Positions 21,153 through 29,771 of a stretch of DNA of 41,875 bases are shown piece after piece. The notes under the pieces were generated by a model that worked only from the letters and a program-made list of their open reading frames with translations, was not told the DNA's origin and did no database searches. The translations under genes and the position numbers were made by a program. The stretch lies in the NCBI GenBank assembly GCA_001515205.2, contig LQMQ01000049.1:1-41875 (forward strand), given 5' to 3'. Each line of letters begins with the position of its first letter. The stretch's first letter is position 1. The stretch is from Candidatus Hadarchaeum yellowstonense. Lineage in GTDB: Archaea; Hadarchaeota; Hadarchaeia; Hadarchaeales; Hadarchaeaceae.

Positions 21153-21816
21153 TCACAACACCCGCCTTGCCAATGACCACGCGCTCCCGATATCTGTCAC
21201 TCATAACCACGCGCGTCGTCTGCTTTAGGGCCTCCATTACCGCCATGGAGAAGTTGAGGGTTGCTCGCGTCTCTCCCTCGGTCCTCGTCCACGCGTCGTG
21301 TATCCCCGCCATACGGAGTATCGTCTTCGGAATTTCTGCCGCGGCTAGACCCAGACCCCGCGGAGCCGGTTTTATAACGACGGTTACGCTGCCGCTCTTT
21401 CCGGTAACTTCAAAGGGAACGGAGTGACTGCGCGCACATCCACATTCCCAGCTACCACACCCCCGGGCCACCTCGATGACGTTTAACTTCGCCACCGTGA
21501 CTGCCTTTTTTATTGAGGAGCCGATGTCCCTAGCACTAGCGTGTCCCACGCCGACGATGCCGTCCCGGTTCCCCACCACGGCCACTACTCGGTATTTTAC
21601 TCGGCGTCCTGACTTGTGCATTCTTTGAACCAAGGTAACCTCGAGGATCTCCTCCTGAAGATTTGGAACCAAAGCATCAACGATCTCGCTCTCCTTGATC
21701 GGTTTTCCTGCCCTTAGGATCTGGGAAATGTCCTTGATCCTGCCCTCCTTGACCTCCCTGCCAAGTCTGGTACGGGGCTGCCACCGCTCCATGTTGAACT
21801 CCTCCACTCGCCTCAT
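21145..21816 (-). CDS. rps5: Small ribosomal subunit protein uS5
   Basis: uS5 lies at the mRNA entry of the 30S subunit and affects decoding fidelity. About 223 residues from ATG 21816 contain the double-stranded RNA-binding domain (EILEVTLVQRMHKSGRRVKY then RVVAVVGNRDGIVGVGHASA) and the C-terminal domain with PAPRGLGLAAAEIPKTILRM. A GTG three codons upstream (21825) is less likely: GGTGG spans it and serves the ATG. The last codons overlap rpl30. Confidence 0.97.
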   Translation of the reverse strand: MRRVEEFNMERWQPRTRLGREVKEGRIKDISQILRAGKPIKESEIVDALVPNLQEEILEVTLVQRMHKSGRRVKYRVVAVVGNRDGIVGVGHASARDIGSSIKKAVTVAKLNVIEVARGCGSWECGCARSHSVPFEVTGKSGSVTVVIKPAPRGLGLAAAEIPKTILRMAGIHDAWTRTEGETRATLNFSMAVMEALKQTTRVVMSDRYRERVVIGKAGVVSG

Positions 21817-21817
21817 C

Positions 21818-22414
21818 TCAACCACCGAATTGCCTGATAATCTCCTGCTTGACTGAATTAAAGTGCTCCGGTATCTGCTCCGGGGCCAATCCCTGCGCCA
21901 AATAACTTGAGAACCTCTCCTGATAAGTCCTTTCGTTCTCCTTCCTCAGCTTTTCCGCATAGCGCGAGATGTCCGTTCCGCTTATCCGCTCCTCAGAGGG
22001 CAAAATTTCCTCCAGATGAGGGATCTGCAGGCCGGCGTCAATCGCTCCCTTCAGGACGGCAAAAACCTTGCCACCCTTGGTCGGGTGCCTCATGCCGATA
22101 TCCAGTATCGCCTCCTTCACCCCGGCCTTTATGGCCCGATACCCGCAGAGTAACCCGACGAGGTAGGCCGCCGGCAGGTTGGAAGTTCCATCTCTCCAGC
22201 CAAACTCCTTCAGCTGTTTTGAGTGAGCTGAAACCACCACCACATCACCGGCGGGAGAAAATTTCATGATCTGGGCCGAGACATGCTTCAGCGAAAATCT
22301 GACGACCAGCCTCAGCTTTCCAGACCTCAGCAGCTTGAGCCGGTAGCGGTAATCCGTTTTTCCCTCTCTTTTCCGCCGAAACTGAACCTTAAATCTTGGC
22401 CCGGAGGACTTCAT
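21818..22414 (-). CDS. rpl18: Large ribosomal subunit protein uL18
   Basis: uL18 binds 5S rRNA with uL5. The 198-residue archaeal form starts SSGPRFKVQFRRKREGKTDY and shows RYRLKLLRSGKLRLVVRFSL, then NLPAAYLVGLLCGYRAIKAG and a charged archaeal C-terminal extension. The ATG at 22414 follows GTGATTTAA, whose TGA is the rpl19e stop, an example of stop-in-ribosome-site coupling. Confidence 0.96.
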   Translation of the reverse strand: MKSSGPRFKVQFRRKREGKTDYRYRLKLLRSGKLRLVVRFSLKHVSAQIMKFSPAGDVVVVSAHSKQLKEFGWRDGTSNLPAAYLVGLLCGYRAIKAGVKEAILDIGMRHPTKGGKVFAVLKGAIDAGLQIPHLEEILPSEERISGTDISRYAEKLRKENERTYQERFSSYLAQGLAPEQIPEHFNSVKQEIIRQFGG

Positions 22415-22419
22415 TTAAA

Positions 22420-22866
22420 TCACTTCAAGATGCCCCTCTCTTTCAGGTAGAGGTTCAAATGGGCTTTGCTTCGGAAAGAACCACCCTTAACCATCCGGTA
22501 AAGCTTGCGGTATTCCCGTTGGTCGATCACGCCCTCTTTTCTCAGCTCCCTCAACCTGGCCCGCAAAGGTCGCACCGTCTTTATCCAGTTGGCCTTCTTA
22601 GGCATCCTCGCCCCCTTCGCTCCCTTTCGCGACCCCATACCACCACGCCTACCCGCCTTGCGCTTCAACGCCCGCTCCCTGATCCTACCACGGCTGATCC
22701 CGGTCTCGGGCTTGGCCTTGATAACCCCCTGCTTGATGAGGCGCTTAATGTCATCACGGGTGATTGCAGAGGAAACATCGGCAATGCGGCTGGGATCGAT
22801 CCACACCCGGTTCACGCCAACTTTGAGGATGTCAGCCGCCAGTCTTTTCTTCGTGTCCAGTTTCAT
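22420..22866 (-). CDS. rpl19e: Large ribosomal subunit protein eL19
   Basis: eL19 is a mostly helical 50S protein of archaea and eukaryotes. The 148 residues begin [20 protein letters not shown], followed by [20 protein letters not shown] and the glycine/arginine stretch [20 protein letters not shown], and end with YLKERGILK. The ATG at 22866 lies inside the last codons of rpl32e; this 35-nt overlap is longer than others in the operon. Confidence 0.96.
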   Translation of the reverse strand: MKLDTKKRLAADILKVGVNRVWIDPSRIADVSSAITRDDIKRLIKQGVIKAKPETGISRGRIRERALKRKAGRRGGMGSRKGAKGARMPKKANWIKTVRPLRARLRELRKEGVIDQREYRKLYRMVKGGSFRSKAHLNLYLKERGILK

Positions 22867-23215
22867 CCTTCTTAACCCCCGGATTCAGCACCTTTATCTT
22901 CAACTCCTTCGCTCTTTTCAGTATCTGTTCCCTCTTTTTTCTCCCCACGCAAGAGGCTATTCTGACCGCTTGTTTACTGGCATCAATTTTTTCAAGTTCG
23001 GATAAGTTTTTTACCACGACTTCGGCCAGCCCGGAGGGGTGGAGACCCCTGACGGCCTTGGGAACGCGATAGCCGACAGAAACCAAGCTGCCCTTGCCCT
23101 TGATCCGCAGGCGCATCTTGCTGTCACGACCACGAGGCCGGCGCCACTTCTCGCCAAGCCTCTTGAACCTGAACCATTCCTGACGCCTGAACTTGGGCAA
23201 ACGTTTTTTCTCCAT
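22832..23215 (-). CDS. rpl32e: Large ribosomal subunit protein eL32
   Basis: eL32 binds 23S rRNA domain II. The 127 residues start [20 protein letters not shown] with [20 protein letters not shown] and [20 protein letters not shown], all diagnostic. The last 15 or so residues after KVLNPG are a charged tail that reads over the start of rpl19e. GTGATTTT precedes the ATG and contains the rpl6 stop. Confidence 0.96.
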   Translation of the reverse strand: MEKKRLPKFRRQEWFRFKRLGEKWRRPRGRDSKMRLRIKGKGSLVSVGYRVPKAVRGLHPSGLAEVVVKNLSELEKIDASKQAVRIASCVGRKKREQILKRAKELKIKVLNPGVKKDETGHEEKTGG

Positions 23216-23219
23216 AAAA

Positions 23220-23750
23220 TCACGACCTTTCCACTATGTAGCATCCATCTTGAAAAATTCTGCGATCCCGGTACTTTACCGAAGTCGCCTGCTCGATGTT
23301 AAAAGCCGTCTGTCCAACGGCATCCTTGTCGATACCCTTAACGAGGATTTCATCGCCATTGACCTCCACCATGACATCGCCAACGATGTCTGCAACCCGG
23401 GGGGATCTCTCGCCTAAGAAATTGTGAATGGTCACGCGCTTGCCCTCAACCTTCACCGTGATGGGAAAATGAGAATAGACTGTGCGAAGCTTGTAAACAA
23501 AACCTTCCGTGACTCCCTTGATCATGTTCATCACATGGGCCTTGAAGGTGCCCAGCGCCGCCTTATTTCTCCGGCGCAGGGAGTCGATCTCCGCCAAGAT
23601 AAAGCGACCCTCTGCCCTTATCCGCAAGCCCGGCAGGTCAAATTCCCGCGAAAGTTTTCCCTTTTTCCCACTAATCTCGACTCTCTTGCCCTCGACCTTA
23701 AACTCGACGCCCTCTGGCACTTCTATTTTCTCCTGCATTATTCGAGACAT
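23220..23750 (-). CDS. rpl6: Large ribosomal subunit protein uL6
   Basis: uL6 lies near the factor-binding site of the 50S subunit. At 176 residues it has two tandem domains: [20 protein letters not shown] at the N-terminus and a second domain with [20 protein letters not shown] then [20 protein letters not shown]. The ATG at 23750 has a poor ribosome site, and an ATG four codons later (23738) is possible. The 73 nt between it and rps8 is the largest gap inside the superoperon; I see no gene in it. Confidence 0.95.
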   Translation of the reverse strand: MSRIMQEKIEVPEGVEFKVEGKRVEISGKKGKLSREFDLPGLRIRAEGRFILAEIDSLRRRNKAALGTFKAHVMNMIKGVTEGFVYKLRTVYSHFPITVKVEGKRVTIHNFLGERSPRVADIVGDVMVEVNGDEILVKGIDKDAVGQTAFNIEQATSVKYRDRRIFQDGCYIVERS

Positions 23751-23823
23751 ACTGAACCCTTTCTTTTTGTCCCGTCTACTCTCCGTTTTTCTCCATTAAA
23801 AGCGTGAGGTTGGCGCCATGGAA

Positions 23824-24213
23824 TCAATAGACGTAAGCGATCAGCCTTCCGCCCAAGCCCAGCTCCTTGGCTTTGGTATGCGCCATGACCCCCTTGGGAG
23901 TGGAAACTATCAGCAGACCAAAACCGGCGGCCAAAAGGTAGCGCTTCTCCCATTTCTCATATTCATTTGCCTTCGCCGCATATCTGGGCTTTATCGCGCC
24001 GCATCTGTTGATTTTGCCCTTCAACTCCACCCGGAACTTTCCCGCCTTGCCGTCGTCGATGAACTCAAAGGCACCTATGTAGCCCTCATTCTGCATTATC
24101 TGGAAGACCTCCCGGATCAGCTTGGAGGCCGGCTCAATAAGGACCTCCTTTTTTCTAGCCCGCTCATAGTTGTCTATTTTGGAAAGAGCATTAGCAAGTG
24201 GATCCAACAACAT
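23824..24213 (-). CDS. rps8: Small ribosomal subunit protein uS8
   Basis: uS8 binds helix 21 of 16S rRNA. About 129 residues from ATG 24213 ([20 protein letters not shown]) have the family central part [20 protein letters not shown] and the C-terminal [20 protein letters not shown]. An in-frame ATG at 24219 is closer to the rps14 stop, but GAGGG spacing favours the later one. Confidence 0.95.
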   Translation of the reverse strand: MLLDPLANALSKIDNYERARKKEVLIEPASKLIREVFQIMQNEGYIGAFEFIDDGKAGKFRVELKGKINRCGAIKPRYAAKANEYEKWEKRYLLAAGFGLLIVSTPKGVMAHTKAKELGLGGRLIAYVY

Positions 24214-24223
24214 AAGCATGCCC

Positions 24224-24370
24224 TCAGCTGTATTTGGAAAAGCCTATCTTTGGCGCCAGCTCTCGGAAGCAGCGGCGGCAGAGCCTCAGCCCATGCTGTT
24301 GATAGACATGACCGTAGCTGCCGCAGTGCATGCAGCGGTGGGCCCCTTTTCCGAATTTCCTTTTTGTCAT
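24224..24370 (-). CDS. rps14: Small ribosomal subunit protein uS14 (zinc-binding, 48 residues)
   Basis: This short gene encodes the archaeal zinc-type uS14 of the 30S head. Direct translation from ATG 24370 gives [20 protein letters not shown], continuing through [20 protein letters not shown] to KIGFSKYS and TGA. The four zinc ligands are the pairs C13/C16 and C31/C34. Its ATG overlaps the rpl5 stop (ATGA), and it ends 10 nt before the preferred rps8 start. Position between rpl5 and rps8 is the conserved one. A longer frame on the same strand here (24174-24389) is a shadow. Confidence 0.97.
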   Translation of the reverse strand: MTKRKFGKGAHRCMHCGSYGHVYQQHGLRLCRRCFRELAPKIGFSKYS

Positions 24371-24876
24371 TGCAACACCTCAACACCAAAGTTGGTGGTC
24401 AAGAAATTTATCGCTTCCTCTTTGGTGATCTTATGGCTTTTTGGTACCGGCCTTCGAAGCAGGCTCCTCCTCTTTATCCTGAAACCAGGCCGTTCCAGCG
24501 CGATGGTGACATCCATGCCAAACATGCCTATCTCGGGATCGTAGGAAACTCCGGGGATATCGATGTGCTCCTTGATGCCAAAGGAAACGTTTCCGCTGTC
24601 GTCAAAGGAAGACGCTTTAATTTTATTGTCCACCGCATCGAATAGCCTCTTCAGCACCTTCAGAGCCCGATCCCCGCGCAGGGTCACTTTACAGCCTATC
24701 GGTTCGCCCTTCTTTATCCTCCAGTCCCGGATCGATTTTCTCGCATAGGTCCTCGTGGGCTTCTGTCCCGTTACCATCTCCAAGACCTTCTCCGCCTTGG
24801 CCAACCTCTCGCCACCCTCGCCGACGCCGATGTTCAGCACTACCTTCTCAACCCGGATCTCACGCATGGGGTTCAT
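24367..24876 (-). CDS. rpl5: Large ribosomal subunit protein uL5
   Basis: uL5 binds 5S rRNA and the P-site tRNA elbow in the central protuberance. The 169 residues begin [20 protein letters not shown], with [20 protein letters not shown] and [20 protein letters not shown], the canonical archaeal sequence blocks. The start overlaps the rps4e stop by ATGA; the end overlaps rps14 the same way. Confidence 0.97.
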   Translation of the reverse strand: MNPMREIRVEKVVLNIGVGEGGERLAKAEKVLEMVTGQKPTRTYARKSIRDWRIKKGEPIGCKVTLRGDRALKVLKRLFDAVDNKIKASSFDDSGNVSFGIKEHIDIPGVSYDPEIGMFGMDVTIALERPGFRIKRRSLLRRPVPKSHKITKEEAINFLTTNFGVEVLQ

Positions 24877-25601
24877 CCACTCACCAACAGGCTAACGGCC
24901 GGCTTTTCCTTCCCCAAGACAAAGACGTAGCGCTCCGGAGCCTGGAAAGTCACTCCACCCTCCTCAAGCGTGACTATGTTCGGCTGGGTACCAGTAATCA
25001 TTTTTATCTCAGTTATCTTGCCGACCCTGCTGACATTGGCACCTCCAGTCACCATCGCTATGCTTCCAATTTCAAAAGGTATCCTCTCCAGAATGTTCTG
25101 CTCCGGCAAGGATATCTTCACCACGTCCCCTGGCTTGTAATCCAGAAGATCTCCGACGATGTTTCTGCCGTCATGAAGGGTGAGCTGAATCTTCTTGCCC
25201 TTAACATACTGTTTTCTGATGATCTTGCAGAGCTTGAACGAGGCCTCGGAGGAATTGGTTTTCACGGGGATCAATCTGCCCTGATGATCGAGCAGGATCC
25301 GATAGGTGCAGTCAAGCGCCGGCAATCTGACCACATCCATAAAACCAACCGGGAAATCCGGAGCACGCCTGACCTTTCCATCGATCAGGACCTCCCCCCT
25401 GCTGATGACCATGTCCGCTTCGCGCGCCGTCCTGGCTATCCCGAGGTAGTCCCGCAGCAAAACACGAAGGGGTATTGCCATATCTGCGGGATGGGGGCCT
25501 GCCGCTGGCTTCGTCACCCAGACCTTCGTCTTTCGCGGCAGCTTCAACACTTTCGGCGCCGCATAACGCTTCAGATGTCTGCCACAGCCTTTTTTAGCCA
25601 A
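24873..25601 (-). CDS. rps4e: Small ribosomal subunit protein eS4
   Basis: eS4 is an archaeal/eukaryotic 30S protein with an S4 RNA-binding domain and a KOW motif. From TTG at 25601 about 242 residues read LAKKGCGRHLKRYAAPKVLK (first residue as Met), matching the MGKKGPRKHLKR-type start of the family. The S4 domain follows near residues 40-100 and the KOW element is at YKPGDVVKISLPEQ. GGAGGT lies 6 nt before the TTG. An upstream GTG at 25622 would overlap rpl24 more and add a non-homologous N-terminus. Confidence 0.95.
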   Translation of the reverse strand: MAKKGCGRHLKRYAAPKVLKLPRKTKVWVTKPAAGPHPADMAIPLRVLLRDYLGIARTAREADMVISRGEVLIDGKVRRAPDFPVGFMDVVRLPALDCTYRILLDHQGRLIPVKTNSSEASFKLCKIIRKQYVKGKKIQLTLHDGRNIVGDLLDYKPGDVVKISLPEQNILERIPFEIGSIAMVTGGANVSRVGKITEIKMITGTQPNIVTLEEGGVTFQAPERYVFVLGKEKPAVSLLVSG

Positions 25602-25956
25602 CCTCTGACCTCCTCTCCACACTTCCTAAACGTTCCTTATCCTCAACTAGTTTTATCAGCATAACATTTGAGGGATGTATCGGCCTGTTCACCTGAGAGC
25701 CATCGCTTTTTGTTATCGTGGCCCCCTGTACGATGATCTTCTGCCTCTTGGTGTCCACCTCCAGAACCTCGCCCTCCAGCTTTTTGAAGTCACCGCGCAA
25801 GATTTTCACCCGGTCTCCCTTTCTCACCGGAAGGGATCTCACGTGGTACTTTTCGCGCAACTCCTTGCTGAGCCTTGCAGCCATCAGTTTGTTCCTCCTG
25901 TGCAACGGAAGAGAGTAAAGCCTTGCTCGCTGTTTTCTAGGCTGTCGTGACACCAT
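25594..25956 (-). CDS. rpl24: Large ribosomal subunit protein uL24
   Basis: uL24 is an early 50S assembly protein with a KOW domain. The 120 residues start MVSRQPRKQRARLYSLPLHR, then MAARLSKELREKYHVRSLPV and the KOW segment KGDRVKILRGDFKKLEGEV. GTGATTC, containing the rpl14 stop TGA, lies directly before the ATG. It overlaps rps4e by 8 nt. Confidence 0.96.
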   Translation of the reverse strand: MVSRQPRKQRARLYSLPLHRRNKLMAARLSKELREKYHVRSLPVRKGDRVKILRGDFKKLEGEVLEVDTKRQKIIVQGATITKSDGSQVNRPIHPSNVMLIKLVEDKERLGSVERRSEVG

Positions 25957-25959
25957 GAA

Positions 25960-26385
25960 TCACACCACGATTGAGGCTATCCCTGCCACCTTGGGCCATC
26001 TTTCGGCCGCCTCTCTTGCGATCGGCCCCTTTATCTCAGAGCCCCTGGGAGCCGCCTCAGGGGTTATCAGCACCGCAGCGTTGTCCTCAAACATCACGCG
26101 CAGACCATCGATGCGGCGGTACTCCTTCGTCTGCCGCACCACCACCGCTTGAACCAGCTGCTTTCGGAGCTCCGGTATTCCCTTTTTCACTGAAGCCACT
26201 ACCCTGTCGCCCACACCTGCCTTGCTCATCGCTCTGTGTCTACCCTTGTAGCCCATGACGCTTATTATCTGGATCTCCCTGGCTCCAGTGTTATCAGTAA
26301 CAACCAGCCTCGCCCCCACGGGAAGCGCACGGACAGGGGTCACCGCACTTACACCTATCGCTGTACCTGCTCCTTTCTTTCCCAA
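25960..26385 (-). CDS. rpl14: Large ribosomal subunit protein uL14
   Basis: uL14 forms an intersubunit bridge. The core [20 protein letters not shown] and [20 protein letters not shown] is unmistakable, and the end [20 protein letters not shown] is the archaeal form. I place the start at TTG 26385 ([20 protein letters not shown]), 4 nt after the rps17 stop and behind GGGGTGAT, giving 141 residues. The open frame extends about 10 codons further into rps17 but adds residues unlike the family. Confidence 0.94.
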   Translation of the reverse strand: MGKKGAGTAIGVSAVTPVRALPVGARLVVTDNTGAREIQIISVMGYKGRHRAMSKAGVGDRVVASVKKGIPELRKQLVQAVVVRQTKEYRRIDGLRVMFEDNAAVLITPEAAPRGSEIKGPIAREAAERWPKVAGIASIVV

Positions 26386-26389
26386 GTCA

Positions 26390-26704
26390 TCACCCCAACT
26401 TCTGAACCACCACAAAAGCTTTCGTCTTGCTCAGCCGCCGGCACTCCATGATCTTCACTCTATCCCCCACCTTTGCCGCGATGCAAGGTGGGTTATGAGC
26501 GTGATACTTTGAGGTCCTCCTCTCGTACCTTTCATACTTGGCTATGTAGCGCAGGCCCTCAAGTTCCACCGTGACCGTCTTGGCCATCTTGTCGCTGACC
26601 ACCACTCCCTCAAAGGCCCTTCCCCTCACCGAAAGGTTGCCGTGGAAGGGACACTTGGGATCAGAACACTTCTCCTTGGGTGGTTCAATTTCCATTCCGA
26701 CCAT
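26390..26704 (-). CDS. rps17: Small ribosomal subunit protein uS17
   Basis: uS17 binds the 5' domain of 16S rRNA. About 104 residues from ATG 26704 contain the archaeal N-terminal [20 protein letters not shown], with two Cys and one His as a possible metal site, followed by the OB fold [20 protein letters not shown] and [31 protein letters not shown] precedes the ATG, and its TGA is the stop of the Rpp29 gene. Confidence 0.96.
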   Translation of the reverse strand: MVGMEIEPPKEKCSDPKCPFHGNLSVRGRAFEGVVVSDKMAKTVTVELEGLRYIAKYERYERRTSKYHAHNPPCIAAKVGDRVKIMECRRLSKTKAFVVVQKLG

Positions 26705-26709
26705 CAAAT

Positions 26710-26982
26710 TCACCTCTTCCTCCTGATCCGCTCCTCGGGACGACCGACCAGCTTCTTTCCCTCGACGACCACCTTTTCACCGTCGGGCAGCTTTATCTCA
26801 AAGGAAGACCCTTCCTTGGGAACTATCTTCGCCGCCGAAAGATGTTCAATCACCAGCATGTCACGCGTCTCATCCAATATCTTGCCGTAAACACCAAGAA
26901 GCGTGGGGTCAGAGCTACTCACGACCTGTGCCTCGAGCCCAATAAGCTCGTGCCGCATGATGTTCCTTTTTGTCAACGGCAT
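26710..26982 (-). CDS. rnp1: Ribonuclease P protein component 1 (Rpp29/Pop4)
   Basis: Rpp29 binds the specificity domain of RNase P RNA together with Rpp21 and helps cut tRNA 5' leaders. The 90 residues carry the family pattern [20 protein letters not shown] then [20 protein letters not shown] and a basic end [17 protein letters not shown] lies 5 nt before the ATG at 26982. Placement between aIF1 and S17 is conserved in archaea. Confidence 0.94.
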   Translation of the reverse strand: MPLTKRNIMRHELIGLEAQVVSSSDPTLLGVYGKILDETRDMLVIEHLSAAKIVPKEGSSFEIKLPDGEKVVVEGKKLVGRPEERIRRKR

Positions 26983-26990
26983 AACGCCAC

Positions 26991-27299
26991 CTACCTCATA
27001 TTTATCATCTCGGGACTAAACCCAAGACTCACGAGCACTTCCTTCACTCGTTGTTCGTGGTGCCCCTGCAGCTCGATGCGTCCGTCCTTCCAGGTTCCGC
27101 CACAGGCAAGCTCTGATTTCAGTTTTTTGGTGAGGTCCTTTATGCTGACCTGCTTCTCATCGAGTCCCTCTATGACCGTGACGACCTTGCCAAACTTTCG
27201 CTTGATCACATATACGTTTATTCGTTGCTGTTCCCGGGCTATCTCCTCGCAGACGCATAGCTCCTTGGGCAAACCACAAACCTTACATATCTCTTGCAG
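26991..27299 (-). CDS. Translation initiation factor aIF1 (SUI1 family), apparent CTG start
   Basis: aIF1 binds the 30S P site and enforces correct start-codon selection. The SUI1 core is complete: [20 protein letters not shown], then [20 protein letters not shown] and [20 protein letters not shown]. The zinc-knuckle N-terminus of archaeal aIF1 is also encoded ([20 protein letters not shown]), but no ATG, GTG or TTG lies upstream of it: the frame is closed by TGA at 27303-27305. The best start is CTG at 27299, which matches the family N-terminus and has GGAGGTG 8 nt before. TTG at 27272 would delete the first cysteine pair. The gene lies between L29 and Rpp29. Confidence 0.9.
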   Translation of the reverse strand: MQEICKVCGLPKELCVCEEIAREQQRINVYVIKRKFGKVVTVIEGLDEKQVSIKDLTKKLKSELACGGTWKDGRIELQGHHEQRVKEVLVSLGFSPEMINMR

Positions 27300-27302
27300 T
27301 GC

Positions 27303-27512
27303 TCATCCACCTCCTCTCTGTTTTTCCCTTATAATGGTGAGTATTCTGGCGATCGCCCGCTTGAGTTCCCTTATCCTCGCCGGATTTTCCAGAGAACCAC
27401 CCGCGGCTGCCGTGGCCCTAGCCCTGGCGAGTTCTGACCGCAGCTCCCTGAGCTTCTGCATCATTTCATCTGGGTTCATCGCTCTTATTTCCTCAGGTCT
27501 GAGCTTTGCCAT
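27303..27512 (-). CDS. rpl29: Large ribosomal subunit protein uL29
   Basis: uL29 lies at the 50S exit tunnel near the Sec and SRP docking site. From ATG 27512 the 69 residues read MAKLRPEEIRAMNPDEMMQK, then LRELRSELARARATAAAGGS and ENPARIRELKRAIARILTII, a helical hairpin. The start lies within the last codons of rps3 (20-nt overlap) behind GGTGATGATG. Residues encoded upstream of this ATG are an out-of-frame reading of the rps3 tail. Confidence 0.95.
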   Translation of the reverse strand: MAKLRPEEIRAMNPDEMMQKLRELRSELARARATAAAGGSLENPARIRELKRAIARILTIIREKQRGGG

Positions 27513-28215
27513 CATCATCACCCTTTTCCGGAGCCTTCTCAGCTTTTTCGGCTTCCTTCTCGGCCTTTTCAGCCGCCTCGACTTTCTCAGCCGCCGGTTG
27601 TTCCTTGGACTCACCCGGCTCCGCGATTTTTATCTCACCCGGCAAGGGAACATCCGGAGGCATTATGCTGACCTTTATCCCCACGATCCCCGGCTTCAGC
27701 TTTGCCACCGCCTGTCCGTGACTAACCAGCTTCTCAGCCGGCTCCCCCGCCTTGCTCAGATATCCCTCATAAAATCTCATGCGCTTCGATCTTTCCCCGG
27801 CGATCCTTCCTGAAATTACGATCTCCACACCTCTGGCCCCGGCATCCATTATTGTCCGGACCATGCTCTGGCCCACCCTGCGAACGCTCAGGCCCCGCTC
27901 GAGGGCAAAGGCAATGTGTTTGGCCATGATCGGTCCGGAGAGCTCTGGCTTGGGAATTTCCACCACCTCAACTTGAGGCTTCTCCAAGCCGAACTTTTGC
28001 TCCAATTCGTCGGTCAATTGTTTGATGCTCTTGCCCTTTTTGCCGATCACCATCCCTGGCCTCTCGACGTAAATGGTGACCCTGGTGCCGGTGAGTACTC
28101 TTTTTATGTCCACGCCGCCGTAACCGGCCTTGGAAAGCTCGTTTTCAAGATAGGTTTCTAGCTCGACGCGTTTGAGCCCCTGTTTTATAAAGTGCTTTTC
28201 CACCGGCATTTTCAT
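27493..28215 (-). CDS. rps3: Small ribosomal subunit protein uS3
   Basis: uS3 lines the mRNA entry channel. The 240-residue product begins MKMPVEKHFIKQGLKRVELE, with the KH domain GTRVTIYVERPGMVIGKKGK and the C-terminal domain ARGVEIVISGRIAGERSKRM and VGIKVSIMPPDVPLPGEI. The last 35 residues are a Lys/Glu/Ala repeat-like tail, likely disordered, similar in composition to the S13 tail. ATG at 28215 overlaps the rpl22 stop. Confidence 0.97.
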   Translation of the reverse strand: MKMPVEKHFIKQGLKRVELETYLENELSKAGYGGVDIKRVLTGTRVTIYVERPGMVIGKKGKSIKQLTDELEQKFGLEKPQVEVVEIPKPELSGPIMAKHIAFALERGLSVRRVGQSMVRTIMDAGARGVEIVISGRIAGERSKRMRFYEGYLSKAGEPAEKLVSHGQAVAKLKPGIVGIKVSIMPPDVPLPGEIKIAEPGESKEQPAAEKVEAAEKAEKEAEKAEKAPEKGDDDGKAQT

Positions 28216-28658
28216 CCTCCCTTCAGAATTATTTCGATGTTGGTCAGCGGTGAGAAAGCCGGCGAGGAACGCCCAAAAGCCCGCGGAATGTATCCCGGTA
28301 TCGAAGTGCCCTTGTAGGCGCTGGCGTGGACCACCCGGAGCTTCTCCACATCCAGCCCCTTGTAAATCGCGTTGGCCTCAGCATTCTTCAGCACCTTGAG
28401 GATCTCACGCGCCGCCTTCACGGGATACTGACCGCTTCCCTTGGGACCACGATGGGCGACCTTTTTGCGATGCCGCAGGATCGGCACGGCTACTTTCTTC
28501 TGCTGAACGGCTTCTAAGTATTCCTTGGCAGCGCTCAAGCTCATTCCCCTGATTGCCCGACAAATCTCCATCGCCTGCTTGGGGGATATCCTCCTCTCCT
28601 TGCCCAGCGCCCTGGCAACTGGACCCTCTATCTTAACGGAGTAACCGAACTTTGGCAT
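28212..28658 (-). CDS. rpl22: Large ribosomal subunit protein uL22
   Basis: uL22 has a long hairpin lining the peptide exit tunnel. From ATG 28658 about 148 residues read MPKFGYSVKIEGPVARALGK and include PKQAMEICRAIRGMSLSAAK, then ENAIYKGLD-type and the hairpin end YIPRAFGRSSPAFSPLTNIE. GTGATGTCC, with the rps19 stop TGA inside, lies just upstream. Confidence 0.96.
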   Translation of the reverse strand: MPKFGYSVKIEGPVARALGKERRISPKQAMEICRAIRGMSLSAAKEYLEAVQQKKVAVPILRHRKKVAHRGPKGSGQYPVKAAREILKVLKNAEANAIYKGLDVEKLRVVHASAYKGTSIPGYIPRAFGRSSPAFSPLTNIEIILKGG

Positions 28659-28663
28659 GGACA

Positions 28664-29059
28664 TCACTTCAGAGGCACATACATGGAGCTTCTCGTGGCA
28701 CCAATTCCCGGGGTTCCGTGGATGACCCTCTTTCTCGTCAGGGCAAACTCTCCCAGCCGATGCCCGATCATCTCCGGCTTCACTTCCACAACCAAAAACT
28801 CCTTCCCATTGTGAACGGCGAACTTCAGGCCAACCATTTCAGGAATTATCACCATATCCCGGCAGTGCGTCCGGATCGGCGCGTCCTTACCCGACATCCT
28901 CGCCTTCCTGATCTTCTCAATCAACTTCTTCTGCTTCGGCGTGAACCCTCTCAGCAGCGACCGGCGCTGGCGCGATGGTAAAAGCTTAGCGAAATCGTCC
29001 AGCGGCAGCTTCTGTAGCTCCTCAAGTGTGTAACCGCGATAGGTGAACTTTTTCGGCAT
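28664..29059 (-). CDS. rps19: Small ribosomal subunit protein uS19
   Basis: uS19 forms the 30S head with uS13. The 131-residue archaeal form has the N-terminal [20 protein letters not shown] extension and the conserved core [20 protein letters not shown], then [20 protein letters not shown] and [30 protein letters not shown] precedes the ATG. Confidence 0.96.
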   Translation of the reverse strand: MPKKFTYRGYTLEELQKLPLDDFAKLLPSRQRRSLLRGFTPKQKKLIEKIRKARMSGKDAPIRTHCRDMVIIPEMVGLKFAVHNGKEFLVVEVKPEMIGHRLGEFALTRKRVIHGTPGIGATRSSMYVPLK

Positions 29060-29063
29060 GGCT

Positions 29064-29771
29064 TCACCTCTTACCTGTCCTTCTGGCCGCTATTAATCCT
29101 ACCTTTTGCCCGGGTGGGGCACCGCGAGCCACCGTCTTCGGTCTGCCGGCGTTCTTCCCCCTGCCCCCACCAAAGGGATGGTCAACGATGTTCATCGCCA
29201 CCGCCCTTGTGTGGGGATAGGGCTTGCCCTTAGCAAGCATGATGTGATGGCGCTTGCCCGCTTTCACCAGCGGCTTTTCCAAGCGTCCCCCGCCGGCAAC
29301 GGCCCCGATCGTGGCCCGGCACCTAGGATCCATCTCCTTTATTTCGCCCGAGGGGAGCTGAACGCTGACACGGCCAACGTCATGACCTATTAAAATTGCA
29401 TAGGAACCAGCGGCTCTGACAAATTTTCCTCCGTCCCCGGGCTTGGACTCTATGTTGCAGATCGGCGTTCCCTCCGGTATCTCAGCCAAAGTAAGGACAT
29501 TTCCCGGCTTTATCTCGGCGGAAACACCTGCCATCACCCTGTCGCCGACCTTGAGCCCCTCCGGCGCCAGCACGAGACGCTCCTGCCCATCTCCGTATCT
29601 TATCCTCGCCACCGGGGCATTTCTTCCCGGATCATGGAGGATATCCACTACCACAGCCTCGCCAGCTCTCTCCGGAGGAGGCAGTTTAATTTCCCCCAGC
29701 CTTCTCCAGCTCTTTGCCCGGTAAGTGGGGGAGCCGTCACCTATTCTCTGTGCCCTCAAGCGCTTTCCCAT
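29064..29771 (-). CDS. rpl2: Large ribosomal subunit protein uL2
   Basis: uL2 is essential for subunit joining and peptidyl transfer. The 235 residues contain [20 protein letters not shown] and the C-terminal [20 protein letters not shown] with the conserved His next to PFGGG. Length is typical for archaea. Its ATG overlaps the rpl23 stop by one base (TGATG), an intimate reinitiation arrangement. Confidence 0.97.
   Translation of the reverse strand: MGKRLRAQRIGDGSPTYRAKSWRRLGEIKLPPPERAGEAVVVDILHDPGRNAPVARIRYGDGQERLVLAPEGLKVGDRVMAGVSAEIKPGNVLTLAEIPEGTPICNIESKPGDGGKFVRAAGSYAILIGHDVGRVSVQLPSGEIKEMDPRCRATIGAVAGGGRLEKPLVKAGKRHHIMLAKGKPYPHTRAVAMNIVDHPFGGGRGKNAGRPKTVARGAPPGQKVGLIAARRTGKR

Noticed and set aside
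23751-23823. Hidden small gene in the 73-nt gap between rpl6 and rps8
   Set aside because: No start with a ribosome site and a meaningful open frame was found; it may hold a weak internal promoter at most.
24174-24389. A 71-codon minus-strand frame covering rps14
   Set aside because: It is a different frame of the true 48-residue uS14 gene, whose zinc ligands and position are conserved.
26680-27813. A 377-codon plus-strand frame opposite rps17/rpl29/rps3
   Set aside because: Antisense to several verified ribosomal genes, with low-complexity Ser/Leu/Phe composition.
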